Source: Tomocerus qinae | Lineage: Eukaryota; Arthropoda; Collembola; Entomobryomorpha; Tomoceridae | DNA: 64,000 bases | Direction: 5' to 3' | Assembly: GCA_020055645.1 (NCBI GenBank) | Contig: CM034546.1 | Location: 23,064,001-23,128,000, forward strand | Shown here: piece by piece, positions 10,958-20,096 of the stretch | Layout: each line of letters opens with the position of its first letter | Numbering within the stretch: the first letter of the stretch is position 1 | Notes under the pieces: generated by a model | The model's input: the letters and a program-made list of their open reading frames with translations, nothing else | Told to the model about the DNA's origin: nothing | Database searches by the model: none | Made by a program: the position numbers and the translations under genes

Positions 10958-11995
10958 TTTCGTCCGTTTTTATTCTGCAGGTTTTTTTATTTACAATTAC
11001 CACTTTGACAAATGGAAATATTCAGACGGTTTATACTAAAAACAAAGAAATAGTTTTCTTGGATTTGTTGTTAAATGCTAATTTATTAAAACGACTATAT
11101 TTTACTTCAATAAACTTAAAACAGGAAAATAGTTTCTTAAACAAAAATTGATCACACAGACACGATATTCGTAGTTTATTACGATATTTATCTGGGTCGT
11201 GGTTAAGCACTACTAAATGAATTCTCGAAATGTGAAATCTTAAATACCCAGACAAATGAATATAGGAGAATATAATAAGCGGTAGAGACTCGGATGCAAG
11301 AAAATAATTTGTTGGTACTTTCAAAATAGCAATAGGCACTCCATCCCTTTATAGGTATTTAGTACTTCATTCTCTTTAGATCTAAATAGAATCAGGGCAC
11401 TAGAACCAACACGGAATGAACTATGGACAAGGTCAAAATGGTATGAAGTGGATGAAAAACATTAAAAAGAAAGCGGTCCTGAAACCCCAAACTCTCCAAA
11501 CAAGGACGGCCTCTTGAACTTGGATGTCCCTGAACTTCTGTATGGAAATGGGTAGGAAAGAGTAGGACTACTTGTATTTATGACATACATTAATTACTAG
11601 AACACACACTGGATCCAAAAGCTGAATGAAGCAGACGTTCGTTACCCCAGTACTTTTCTACTCCCGCTCAAAGCCCAACCACGTAAACTCCTATTTACAT
11701 TTTCACAACTTTTTTCGATTTTTAACCTTATTGACAAAAAAATCGTCTTTTTCTGGGGGCCCGCCCCCCCCTCTAGATACGTGCTTGGTTTACGACAATA
11801 ACGGTGATAGTTTACGATATTTCCAGGCAAAGTTTACGATAATAAAAATAGTCGTTTACGAAATGTATAATGCAGCTTCTCATTGTACGGCTTTTCTTAG
11901 TATACGAAAGTTATGACAATATATGTACTATATAACTGTAACTGTTAACGGCAATAAGTAAATTCCTTTAAAAGTTAAATAACAGGTAAAATCTA
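10958..11995. other. Intergenic region upstream of the FAD gene
   Basis: Contains the FAD gene's putative 5' flank. About 11150-11590 resembles 8380-8890 on the other side of the gene, in the same orientation. A C/G homopolymer patch sits at about 11756-11770 and a 22-bp-phased motif array follows it. Short open frames here (11031-11339 minus, 11626-11916 plus) show no domain, signal peptide or duplicated counterpart. Confidence 0.5.
11788..11861 (+). repeat. Four GTTTACGA motifs at exact 22-bp spacing
   Basis: GTTTACGA starts at 11788, 11810, 11832 and 11854, each exactly 22 bp after the last (about two helical turns). The 14 bp between motifs are not conserved, so this is either a very degenerate minisatellite or phased sites. 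No flanking gene clearly uses it. Confidence 0.5.
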
Positions 11996-12406
11996 CCGTA
12001 ATCATCGATATAGTTCCGCGCGGAATTAATGTTTCAAACACTTGAAAAAAATGCTAAAAAAATATTTCTGCGGATGCGGTATTATTTCGATACGTGGAAT
12101 GATTTTTCAAAACACTTAATGATCATTTGATTTAGAGCTGGAGCTTGATATAGTGCTTTCTGATGAACAGTTAACTGCCCACTGACCTCGCTTATTGAAG
12201 TTTCTTCACATAAAATAGTACAGATATACTTCCCTATTTATTTTAATTTTTAAATTTACATGACTTTTACCAACATTAAATTCATACACATGTATGGCTA
12301 CGCGGAATTATTTCGATACGCGGAATTAGTTTTTGGAACTGTTAGAAAAACGAAGTAGTATTATCTAAATCATTCCTCCCACGCGGAACTATATCGATAT
12401 TTACGG
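11996..12406. mobile_element. MITE-like element with about 25-bp terminal inverted repeats (411 bp)
   Basis: The left end 11996-12020 and right end 12382-12406 are inverted copies differing at two positions; both contain ATCGATATAGTTCCGCG (or its complement). Several internal CGCGGAATTA and TTTCGATACG words repeat the terminal motif. No open frame, so it is non-autonomous. A target-site duplication is not clear (A-rich flanks), and the superfamily is not assigned. Confidence 0.6.
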
Positions 12407-13040
12407 AAAATATTTATTTTTTTCGTGCTAACGTAAACATAAAAGTACACTTTCACTACCTTTGTCTCATTTTCATTAAACTTAAATGGCAACGTGTCCA
12501 AGATATTGAGACAATTGTCGAACGTATAAGATTTTAATGATTACTATTTACATCTCATTCCACTAAATTCTCTATGGTACATTAGTAAGCCTCAATAAAA
12601 GTTAGCTTGCACAAATAAATATAGCTTACTAATAAATGTCAATAAAATGTAGAAAATGAAGTCAGAAGGATGAAGATTTAGTAAATTTAATTTGGAATTT
12701 TGTTCATTTTATTGTAAACTCAAAATATATACAAGGTTGGTATCGAAAAAAGGAAAGTGATTTTAATTAATAATTGCCACGTGTAATTTGAAATAAGTCT
12801 GCCAAGGACAATTTGGTTAGTTTCATATTAATTAATATGATAGTAATTGCTCAGTTAGCATTATATAAATATTCATTATGTCCATTAAAACAATTGATTG
12901 ATGCATTGTTACAAGTTTACAAGGCCCAATAAACCATCTATATGTTAAATATTTATCACACATTATTCTATTTAATACAGAGCTGATTTAAATATTGTTC
13001 ATTTTCCTCTTACGCGAAGAAAATATCAAACGGAGACATA

Positions 13041-14957
13041 ATGGGAAATATTTCTTTGTTAATCTTCTGCTTTACGATTTTGGCTGTTTTCGTTTGTCAA
13101 GGTGAGAAAATGAATTACCATTTGCCTTTTGTAAGTCACAACTTATGTGTTTCCATTGTCGTTATTCTGAGGAGTATAAAAATACATGCCATTTACTTCC
13201 ACTAAAAGTGAACTAAAGAATATTAAAATTACATTTTTTGAAGTTACACTGTTGATCTACAACATTTTTTTGCAAAGTTGTACAATTGGGAACTAAAAGC
13301 AAGTGCCGATTAATTATGGTTAAATTTCTTCAACAAATGGTTACAATATTAGAAAAAGTCATTCAAAATGTCAAATATTATTATAATCTTATTTTTAAAA
13401 CTCAGTGGCATGTGGAATGAATAATACTTTAGTTCCTTGTATCAAAATAAACTCTGGAAATACTTATTTCGTTAATAATTTAAATAAATGTTTATGCCAC
13501 ACAAGTGTGGCATTTATAGTACAGAAATTATTTTGTATCTAATAATTTTTTTGTAGGGAATACACTTTCAAAGAGGTCATTTTTTGAAGATGATATTGCT
13601 GACGAAATGTATTCTTTGAGCCGGAATAAGCGACATCGTTTTCCTCAACAACGTGCACCAGTAATTCTCACTTTTTCGTAGCAAAGAAATGAATTGTCAT
13701 GAGCTTATTTAGTTAGAAAATTAACAGCTTCGGGTTTGATATTATTTTAATGGTAGTAATTATGGCAGAGTTAATATTATCCCTCTTAACTTGATAAAAA
13801 TTTATTCGAATGAAGGATTATACCGTCTGCCTAATATTACAACGTAACAAGCCATTATATCATGACTGCTACAAAGTAACAAACCATTTCATCATGACTG
13901 CTACAAAGTAACAAACCATTTTATCATGGTTGCGACAATGTAACAAACCTAACTCCTGATACATTGGTTTGTTACATTGTCGCGGTCATGATAAACTGGT
14001 TTGTTACTTTGTAGCAGTCATGATGAAATGGCTTGTAACTTAGTACTGTTAAGCAGACGATATGTAAGTTTCGTTATAATTAACTGGGAATATTTATTTC
14101 CGAGCAGGGTATATTAAAATGGTCTTATGTAAATTGGTCTTAGTCTTTTGGGCATATGTAAACTCGTCCTCCCGCAAAATCAATTCGTCCTCCCGAAAAA
14201 GTAAACTGGTATTACCATGACGTCTATAGATATGATGTATAATATAGTATGCTAAATGATAATCCAAAACTAATTCTTGCAAATTACGGAATACAACACT
14301 TCAGCCTTCTGTAGAAATTGATGCTGTGTACTATGGCTATAACATTAGTAAAATTTTAGAAAGGTAGAGATAAGTTAGAGCAGAAAGGCTTCGCATAGAG
14401 ATTTACAGGAAACACGTAAGAAGCATATTGATACATTCATATGGAAAGGGAAGAAAGCCAGATATATTAATTTACATTCCCAAATTAAAAGCACTATTGC
14501 AACGTGCAACACAAGACATTTTAAACGCTATTGATGTGTATTGGCATACCTGACGTGATAGGCAATGGTTTAAATCTGCGGTTTTGTATAATTCACTTGT
14601 AACTATTTCAATGTTAATTGATTGTTAATTTCTAATTCTATTTTTATGCACATGAAATGATTAATAAACTTGTAACGTTTATACAAATTATTTAGCAAAC
14701 AGTCAGACATTCAGACTCATTAGACCAGTTTACTTTTTCCGGAAGACCAGTTGGATTTGCCTGAAGACCAGTTAACTTATGCTCGAAGACCAATTTACTA
14801 AGACCCATTTATGTAGCATCTATTAAAATATATGTTTGTAACTTTTTAGACCAAATGCAAAATAAATATGAGCGCAACTTGCGTTCGAGACTGGCAATGT
14901 TGCTCAAAGAACTGTTGTGTGATAGGATCTGCATACCCTATAAAATTGTGCTGTTAA
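13041..14957 (+). CDS. Secreted cysteine-rich (knottin-like) peptide precursor, copy 1, three exons
   Basis: Exons 13041-13101, 13557-13660 and 14850-14957 with GT-AG introns in phases 1 and 0, giving 90 aa. Exon 1 is a 20-residue signal peptide. Exon 2 is a charged pro-region with Lys-Arg sites (SKR early, NKR late). Exon 3 is 35 residues with eight cysteines spaced C-x7-C-x5-CC-x3-CC-x10-CC, followed at once by TAA. This order (signal, pro-region with dibasic sites, disulfide-rich C-terminus) is typical of secreted peptides with inhibitor-knot-type folds. Those include antimicrobial, hormone-like and toxin-like families, and the sequence does not say which. Support: the other two units keep the same splice sites, phases, exon lengths and all cysteines. 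Caveat: read-through of the exon 2 donor gives an alternative stop only a few codons on. Intron 2 hosts two fold-back elements. Confidence 0.68.
13823..14060. mobile_element. TA-flanked fold-back MITE in peptide-gene intron 2, copy 1 (238 bp)
   Basis: Inverted ends related to TCGTCTGC...GCAGACGA, each bordered by TA, as for Tc1/mariner-type elements. The arms are built of 32-bp subunits containing ACAAAGTAACAAACC, with a short central loop. The counterparts in units 2 and 3 are 302 and 270 bp, so lengths differ in 32-bp steps. Confidence 0.65.
14119..14808. mobile_element. Fold-back element with GGTCTTC-repeat arms, copy 1
   Basis: A left arm at about 14119-14216 and a right arm at about 14721-14808 are inverted copies built of degenerate TAAACTGGTCTTCCGG subrepeats. 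The roughly 500-bp centre has no open frame of note. The element ends about 40 bp before the exon 3 acceptor of the peptide gene and is present in all three units, so it predates the amplification. Confidence 0.6.
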
Positions 14958-15159
14958 TTGTGAGATTTTCAAGAAAATGGATCTTTCAAATAGGATATGG
15001 AATTCAAAAATTATGAAAAAAATTGAAGGTTTTCTGCACTTCATTTAATAACAAAGAAATATTAATCGAAACTTATAACAATTACAGGTTGTTTTATGTC
15101 TTGTTTATTAATTTGGAGGATTAGTATTGTAACAAGAATATACAAATAAATTTCAAAAG

Positions 15160-15369
15160 TCATGGATGAATAGATGATTGAAATAAAAAATGTGTACTGC
15201 TTTTGTTCATAAAAATCGTCCAAATCGTACTCGTCGTTATCATCAGACCAGAGAGACACTGTTCTGCCAGTTTCTTTGATTGCAATTTCAAAACCAATCG
15301 ATGGCATTTGATTTCCTCCCTGTTAGGACCAACGTATAGTATATAGTAAAAGGCCATTGTATATTTCAT
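15160..15369 (-). pseudogene. BTB/POZ-domain fragment, copy 1 (frameshifted)
   Basis: From 15369 on the minus strand, the frame reads a BTB-like core: a VGPNREEIKCHRLVLKLQSK segment, where BTB domains have V-G-x-x-x-x-x-x-H-x-x-x-L-x-x-x-S. Compared with units 2 and 3, five extra bases (about 15246-15250) shift the frame, moving the second half (a DLDDFYEQ...IIYSS segment) out of register. Only about half a BTB fold is present, so this is probably an exon-sized relic. Confidence 0.45.
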
Positions 15370-15639
15370 TTTCTAACTCAATTCTCCATTTCTCTAATAT
15401 TTTCTTATTTTGAAAATTCTTCCGCCAGATTATATGTCTTTCTTTTTTATTTCTGCCAATCCATGGTTTTAAGTTCCGTCATTCAGACCTCTTCCGTTGG
15501 ATGGCTACGATGGCACAAAATTTATGTTTGTTTTTATATTCACTTAGTTGAGATTGTTGACAATTGCTGACTATTATGAATCAACTAATTTGGTGGTTTA
15601 GAGGGAGTTGGCATGCGCATTTTGATTTTTTGCTTTCAA

Positions 15640-15769
15640 GGAACATGCATATATTACGTCCGCAGTTGGTGGGGGGAGCTAGGCGATGCCCAGAAGTAGA
15701 ACAGTCAGCACTTGTGGTTGCGTTACAGAAGGCGAAGGGGTTTTACGTCACGTAATATATGCAAGTTCC
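15640..15769. repeat. Short inverted-repeat element, copy 1 (130 bp)
   Basis: 20-bp inverted ends (GGAAC(A/T)TGCATATATTACGT) with one mismatch enclose a GC-richer core of about 90 bp. Also at 22807-22935 and 39222-39351. Probably a small MITE; no target duplication identified. Confidence 0.5.
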
Positions 15770-16792
15770 CTAGGCTCTCCTACCAGACATAGATAGTCTA
15801 GGAATTTTTTTCCCTTATACGATTATATTATAGATATACAAGTTATCCGGATACTCTCAAACCTCTTGTGTGTCCCATACCAGTTAATTGGCAGCCGTAA
15901 AATGGAGTAAAATTAAACGATCTAACGTGTATACATGCGTTAAATATAATAATATGCATAAATGCATAATATACATATTATGCATATTGTATCTATGGTT
16001 TACAGATACTCTTTATAAAACAAAAAAAAAGTTTATAAAAAGTTTTGTTATTTTTATAGAAACTTCGATTTTAAGATTTTTCCTTTGTAATTGGTGAATC
16101 ATCCTTTGACAATTAAACGTTTGGCTGAATTTCTTTTTAACTTTGTCAGAATTGCCGCTTTTAAATATAAACGCTCTGAGGTAGAAAAGAAGGTGATAGA
16201 TATACTGTTGGGAAATAAGGTGTCATAGTCATATTATGATATTAATATACTACCAAAATTATAATAAACGGGATAAATATAAATGCATGTATTTGGGTTA
16301 GCTCATCTAGAAAATAATACCTACTAATCATTTAAGTCTTATTCTTACAAGAACATAGTCATGTAAAAAATAGCAAGCCAAATATTCCCTACATCATGGC
16401 TTCCCTAATAGCTTACTGTCTTTGAATATCAATTTATTATTTAGTGAAAATACGGAGCTTAATAATTTAAGCATTACTTAGCAATCAACTTAAAACATAA
16501 AATGCTCATTAATCATTAAACGTTATTCGTGAGAAATGTAAGCTGCTTAAAATATTAGACTCAGGCACATATTGAGAGGGGGCCGGAGGGGCAAGTACTC
16601 GGTACTCTCCCAATTCACAGTAAATTACCAATTTTTGTCAAAAGAATAGGAATCCAAAAAATTAGAAATTTGTCATAATTTTACCAAAATATTTTGATGT
16701 GACCCCCTTTGATGAAATTACTGGATACTTGCCAGTATTAACCAATAGAAGTCTATACTAACCTTTAGTTGAGCAGATGTCTTGCATGTACT

Positions 16793-16992
16793 GAGAAAAA
16801 CTTATTGTTGTTCAAACGATTTCTTACTGTGTAAGAAAAATTAATTAATAATCGCGAATTGTGTTTGATATATCGTTGCTTAGCAATGTGAGTATGACTT
16901 GAATGCTTATCCCGTAATCGGCTAGCAATGTCTACTCTCAGAAAAAGTTTTTTTGTGTTCAGACGACTTCTTACTATATAATATATAATATC
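16793..16992 (+). promoter_or_regulatory. Duplicated upstream element and TATA-like sequence before IR gene C
   Basis: Two related stretches of about 42 bp (16793-16835 and 16939-16980) share GAAAAAsTT...GTTCAxACGAxTTCTTACT, about 145 bp apart. The second runs into TATATAATATATAAT about 100 bp before the ATG at 17088. The pair is also present before genes D and E. Assignment as core promoter is inference. Confidence 0.3.
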
Positions 16993-17087
16993 CAGTAATT
17001 GACCTTCTTCTTTCTTTCACTACTTATTATTCATATCCGGATACACTCTTTCAAACTATTCCCATTAATTAACAAGGGAAACAAAAA

Positions 17088-19529
17088 ATGTCGCCAATTT
17101 TGCTGTGGTTACTTATAGTGGAATTGTGTCTTGGATGGAGACTAAAGGATATTGTCCACCTTGAAGAAAACTGTTACATTAATTTGATATTACAACCAAA
17201 AGTTTTGAATTCGCAATCAGAAGATCTGTCAAGTAACGAATTACAAGAAATCAACATTCCTTACGCGTTCACTAAACTAAAATTTGACGAAAATGAAAAA
17301 GAGTGCAACTATAAAAATGTATTTTATTCACACCATCGGAAATCTCCTTACTATTCAATATGCAAAAGAAAATTTGACAGAAAAGATAGATTCAGACACT
17401 CATCGCCACGTCTAACTACTCGTTTAAATTGTGTCGCCAATATTGCATTTAATTTTGATCCAACCTATTATACAGATACTCTTATAATAAGTTATTTCAG
17501 CACTCATTCCGAGGAAGTTTTTAATTCCGTAACACTGAATCACGAAGCGGATATAATGTACAACTGGGCGGAATATTCTTCTGTGTACATGCTCGTTGAC
17601 AAAAATGTTCTTGAGATCGCAAAGTCATATTCCAATGTTCATGACTACTTTTATTTTAAGGAGAAAGCGTGGTTTGTTGTGCTTTTATCAGACGTAAATG
17701 TCCAAGATGTCGAAGATGTATATTTATTATGGCCACAGACTATTAATGACGATCAACATGTGTTAGCTATGTGGCCGATATGCTCGGATAATTTCTGTCG
17801 AATGGATCGACCACTGCGTGAAATGGTGCTAAAAGATGTCATAGAAAAAAGTAACTTTGTGAGGAAATTTTTCCTTGTAAACTATGACTATGATACACTA
17901 TATCCATCCAAGTCAATTTATTATGGCCCTCCTCTGACCAATACGTTTGTAACATCTTATCAATTCGAACAATTTCACAAAATATCTCTTCCCATTATTT
18001 CTATTATATTGGAAAGATCTCTAAATTCTACTTTATCAATGGGCAAAATCTTCGATGATAATTTTATATCCCTCAAGTCAGTTCTATTTTATGGGAAGTT
18101 TAATTTCTTCGAAGGAAATACCTTGACACTTTTCACTCAACGTTTTGGTCCATCCGTTATCTTAGTTCCAATCATGGAGGAGTCCTTCAATTTCATTTCC
18201 TGTGTTATTTTAGAAGACGAAAGTATCTCTTTCTATGGCTACATTCGACCTTTTCAACCCTACGCATGGCTCGGAATTGTTGCCACTCTGTCAATTTTAA
18301 TTGCTTTCGTTCACGGAGTGACATATTGCAAAAGGGATGAAAATATTCCATTTCTTATGATCTGCTATGCATACATGTTAGAGGTCAGTTATTCATTGTC
18401 AGCAAAAGCGGATAAAGCATTCTGGATCAAATTGGTCATTGTTCCGTTATCGCTAATGCTCATCGTGTTGACCAACGCATACAAGGGAATAGTTATTACA
18501 GATTTAGTAGAGCCACGCCCTGTAAAGATAATTGAATCTATTGAACAGTTAGCAAATCTTACACATGTTACAGTCATTGGCGAAATTTCTACTGGAAATG
18601 ACCTGGATCCTTTCTATTCCGGTCTAGAAATTCAAAAAATGTATCTCTATGGTTACTACCAAGAATGTTTGAGGCTAAATGGCACAGATCAGTTTAACTC
18701 ATCATATTGCAGAGCAAAGTTAGCACAGGCAGATTTTAAATTAGATATTATAGATAGCGCAATAGTTGAACAAATGATTCAGAAATCTATTTCAGGGTCA
18801 CCAGATATCACTTTTAAATTTAGATATATGATCCGTTTAATGTTAGAGTATTACGGAAACTCTATTGCCACTCCTTTAAGCACTAGCAAAATATTGATGA
18901 AGCTCAAAGAAAAGGTACAGATTTATCCTGGGTTTCCTTTCAAAAACAGTGCCACACAGTGGATAGCTCAATGCAATAACTCAGCCCTGATTCTCTCATC
19001 ATCAACACTGCATCGTATTTTCAATGACTCCCATTGGAATCCTGAGAGTGGTGGAGTTAAACCGATTCATAAGTTATATCGCGGAAGCGAAGAAACTTCA
19101 TTACTATCCATCCCTGTTTATTCCGGATTCATTTCCGATAGTAACCCTATGTTTACTCCTTTTCTTAGACAAAAGCTCAACTATTTAATGCACTCTGGAA
19201 TTTTTAACTTGTGGATAGAATACTACAACAGATGGAATTTCACCAAATGCAAAACATGTTGGACGAGACCTTCAGTGCGAGCTCTGACATTTCGTAACTC
19301 AAATATCGGTACCATATTTTACATATTTTTGACACTTGTACTTGCATACGCCATAGCATTTCTGTGGGAAACAAGAAGACCATTGAAGGAAAAAGTTGTT
19401 AAATTATGCTTTGGTCTATTCAAAGCAGCCAAGAAAGCAAAAAATAGCTGTTTTAAATGTCAATTCAACTATTTGGTCATCAAGTCCTCTTTTATTTATT
19501 ATTTATGTTCTACTAAGGATAAACCTTAA
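17088..19529 (+). CDS. Divergent ionotropic-receptor-like membrane protein C (813 aa, intact)
   Basis: Complete single-exon frame, and the only intact member of the C/D/E subfamily. A signal peptide occupies residues 1 to about 16 (MSPILLWLLIVELCLGW). The ectodomain runs to about 383. YGYIRPFQPYAWLG leads into TM1 (about 393-410), then TYCKRDE, a hydrophobic pore-like stretch at about 420-436, and TM3 at about 444-466 ending in NAYKGIVITDLVEPRP. The S2-like lobe holds several NxS/T sequons and HSGIFNLWIEYYNRWNFTKC. TM4 is at about 739-760, then a basic, Cys-containing tail. Clearly paralogous to genes A and B. Membrane topology and the TM3-S2 motif support the iGluR/IR superfamily; the standard agonist-binding residues are not evident. 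It lies 2.1 kb downstream of a secreted-peptide gene in the same orientation. Confidence 0.87.
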   Translation: MSPILLWLLIVELCLGWRLKDIVHLEENCYINLILQPKVLNSQSEDLSSNELQEINIPYAFTKLKFDENEKECNYKNVFYSHHRKSPYYSICKRKFDRKDRFRHSSPRLTTRLNCVANIAFNFDPTYYTDTLIISYFSTHSEEVFNSVTLNHEADIMYNWAEYSSVYMLVDKNVLEIAKSYSNVHDYFYFKEKAWFVVLLSDVNVQDVEDVYLLWPQTINDDQHVLAMWPICSDNFCRMDRPLREMVLKDVIEKSNFVRKFFLVNYDYDTLYPSKSIYYGPPLTNTFVTSYQFEQFHKISLPIISIILERSLNSTLSMGKIFDDNFISLKSVLFYGKFNFFEGNTLTLFTQRFGPSVILVPIMEESFNFISCVILEDESISFYGYIRPFQPYAWLGIVATLSILIAFVHGVTYCKRDENIPFLMICYAYMLEVSYSLSAKADKAFWIKLVIVPLSLMLIVLTNAYKGIVITDLVEPRPVKIIESIEQLANLTHVTVIGEISTGNDLDPFYSGLEIQKMYLYGYYQECLRLNGTDQFNSSYCRAKLAQADFKLDIIDSAIVEQMIQKSISGSPDITFKFRYMIRLMLEYYGNSIATPLSTSKILMKLKEKVQIYPGFPFKNSATQWIAQCNNSALILSSSTLHRIFNDSHWNPESGGVKPIHKLYRGSEETSLLSIPVYSGFISDSNPMFTPFLRQKLNYLMHSGIFNLWIEYYNRWNFTKCKTCWTRPSVRALTFRNSNIGTIFYIFLTLVLAYAIAFLWETRRPLKEKVVKLCFGLFKAAKKAKNSCFKCQFNYLVIKSSFIYYLCSTKDKP

Positions 19530-20096
19530 ACCCTTTTCATTAAACTTAAATGGCAACGTGTCCAAGATGTTGAGACAATTGTCGAACGTATAAGATTTTA
19601 ATGATTACTATTTACATCTCATTCCACTAAATTCTCTATGGTACATTAGTAAGCCTCAATAAAAGTTAGCATGCACAAATAAATATAGCTTACTAATAAA
19701 TGTCAATAAAATGTAGAAAATGAAGTCAGAAGTATGAAGATTTAGTAAATTTAATTTGGAATTTTGTTCATTTTATTGTAAACTCAAAATATATACAAGG
19801 TTAATATCGAAAAAAGGAAAGTGATTTTAATTAATAATTGCCACGTGTAATTTGAAATAAGTCTGCCAAGGACAATTTGGTTAGTTTCATATTAATTAAT
19901 ATGATAGTAATTGTTCAGTTAGCATTATATAAATGTTCATTGTGTCCATTAAAACAATTGATTGATGCATTGTTACAAGGCCCAATAAACCTTCTATATG
20001 TTAAATATTTATCATACATTATTCTATATAATACAGAGCTGATTTAAATATTGTTCATTTTCCTCTTACGCGAAGAAAATATCAAACGGAGACATA
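19530..20096. other. 3' flank of IR gene C and 5' flank of peptide gene 2
   Basis: AATAAA at about 19658, roughly 130 nt past the stop, is a candidate polyadenylation signal. The amplification-unit junction lies within about 10 bp of the stop codon. The remainder is AT-rich flank that also occurs before peptide genes 1 and 3. Confidence 0.5.

Larger units (their letters stand above)
14958..17087. other. Spacer between peptide gene 1 and IR gene C
   Basis: Holds an antisense BTB-like fragment (15160-15369), a 130-bp inverted-repeat element (15640-15769) and the putative promoter region of IR gene C. The rest is AT-rich with no gene that I can support; the same spacer recurs in units 2 and 3. 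Confidence 0.6.
12465..19529 (+). repeat. Amplified unit 1 (peptide gene - BTB fragment - IR gene C)
   Basis: Head-to-tail unit of about 7.1 kb. It starts at sequence found immediately after an IR stop codon in units 2 and 3 (TTCATTAAACTTAAATGGC) and ends at the stop of IR gene C. The IR gene that should precede it is missing; unrelated sequence adjoins at about 12465. It is the most diverged of the three units in its peptide exons. Confidence 0.8.

Noticed and set aside
11031-11339. 102-codon minus-strand frame upstream of the FAD gene
   Set aside because: No signal peptide, domain or paralogue. It overlaps the diverged direct-repeat flank and looks like chance.
18389-18577. 62-codon antisense frame inside IR gene C (also in D and E)
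   Set aside because: Shadow of the conserved TM3 region on the opposite strand.
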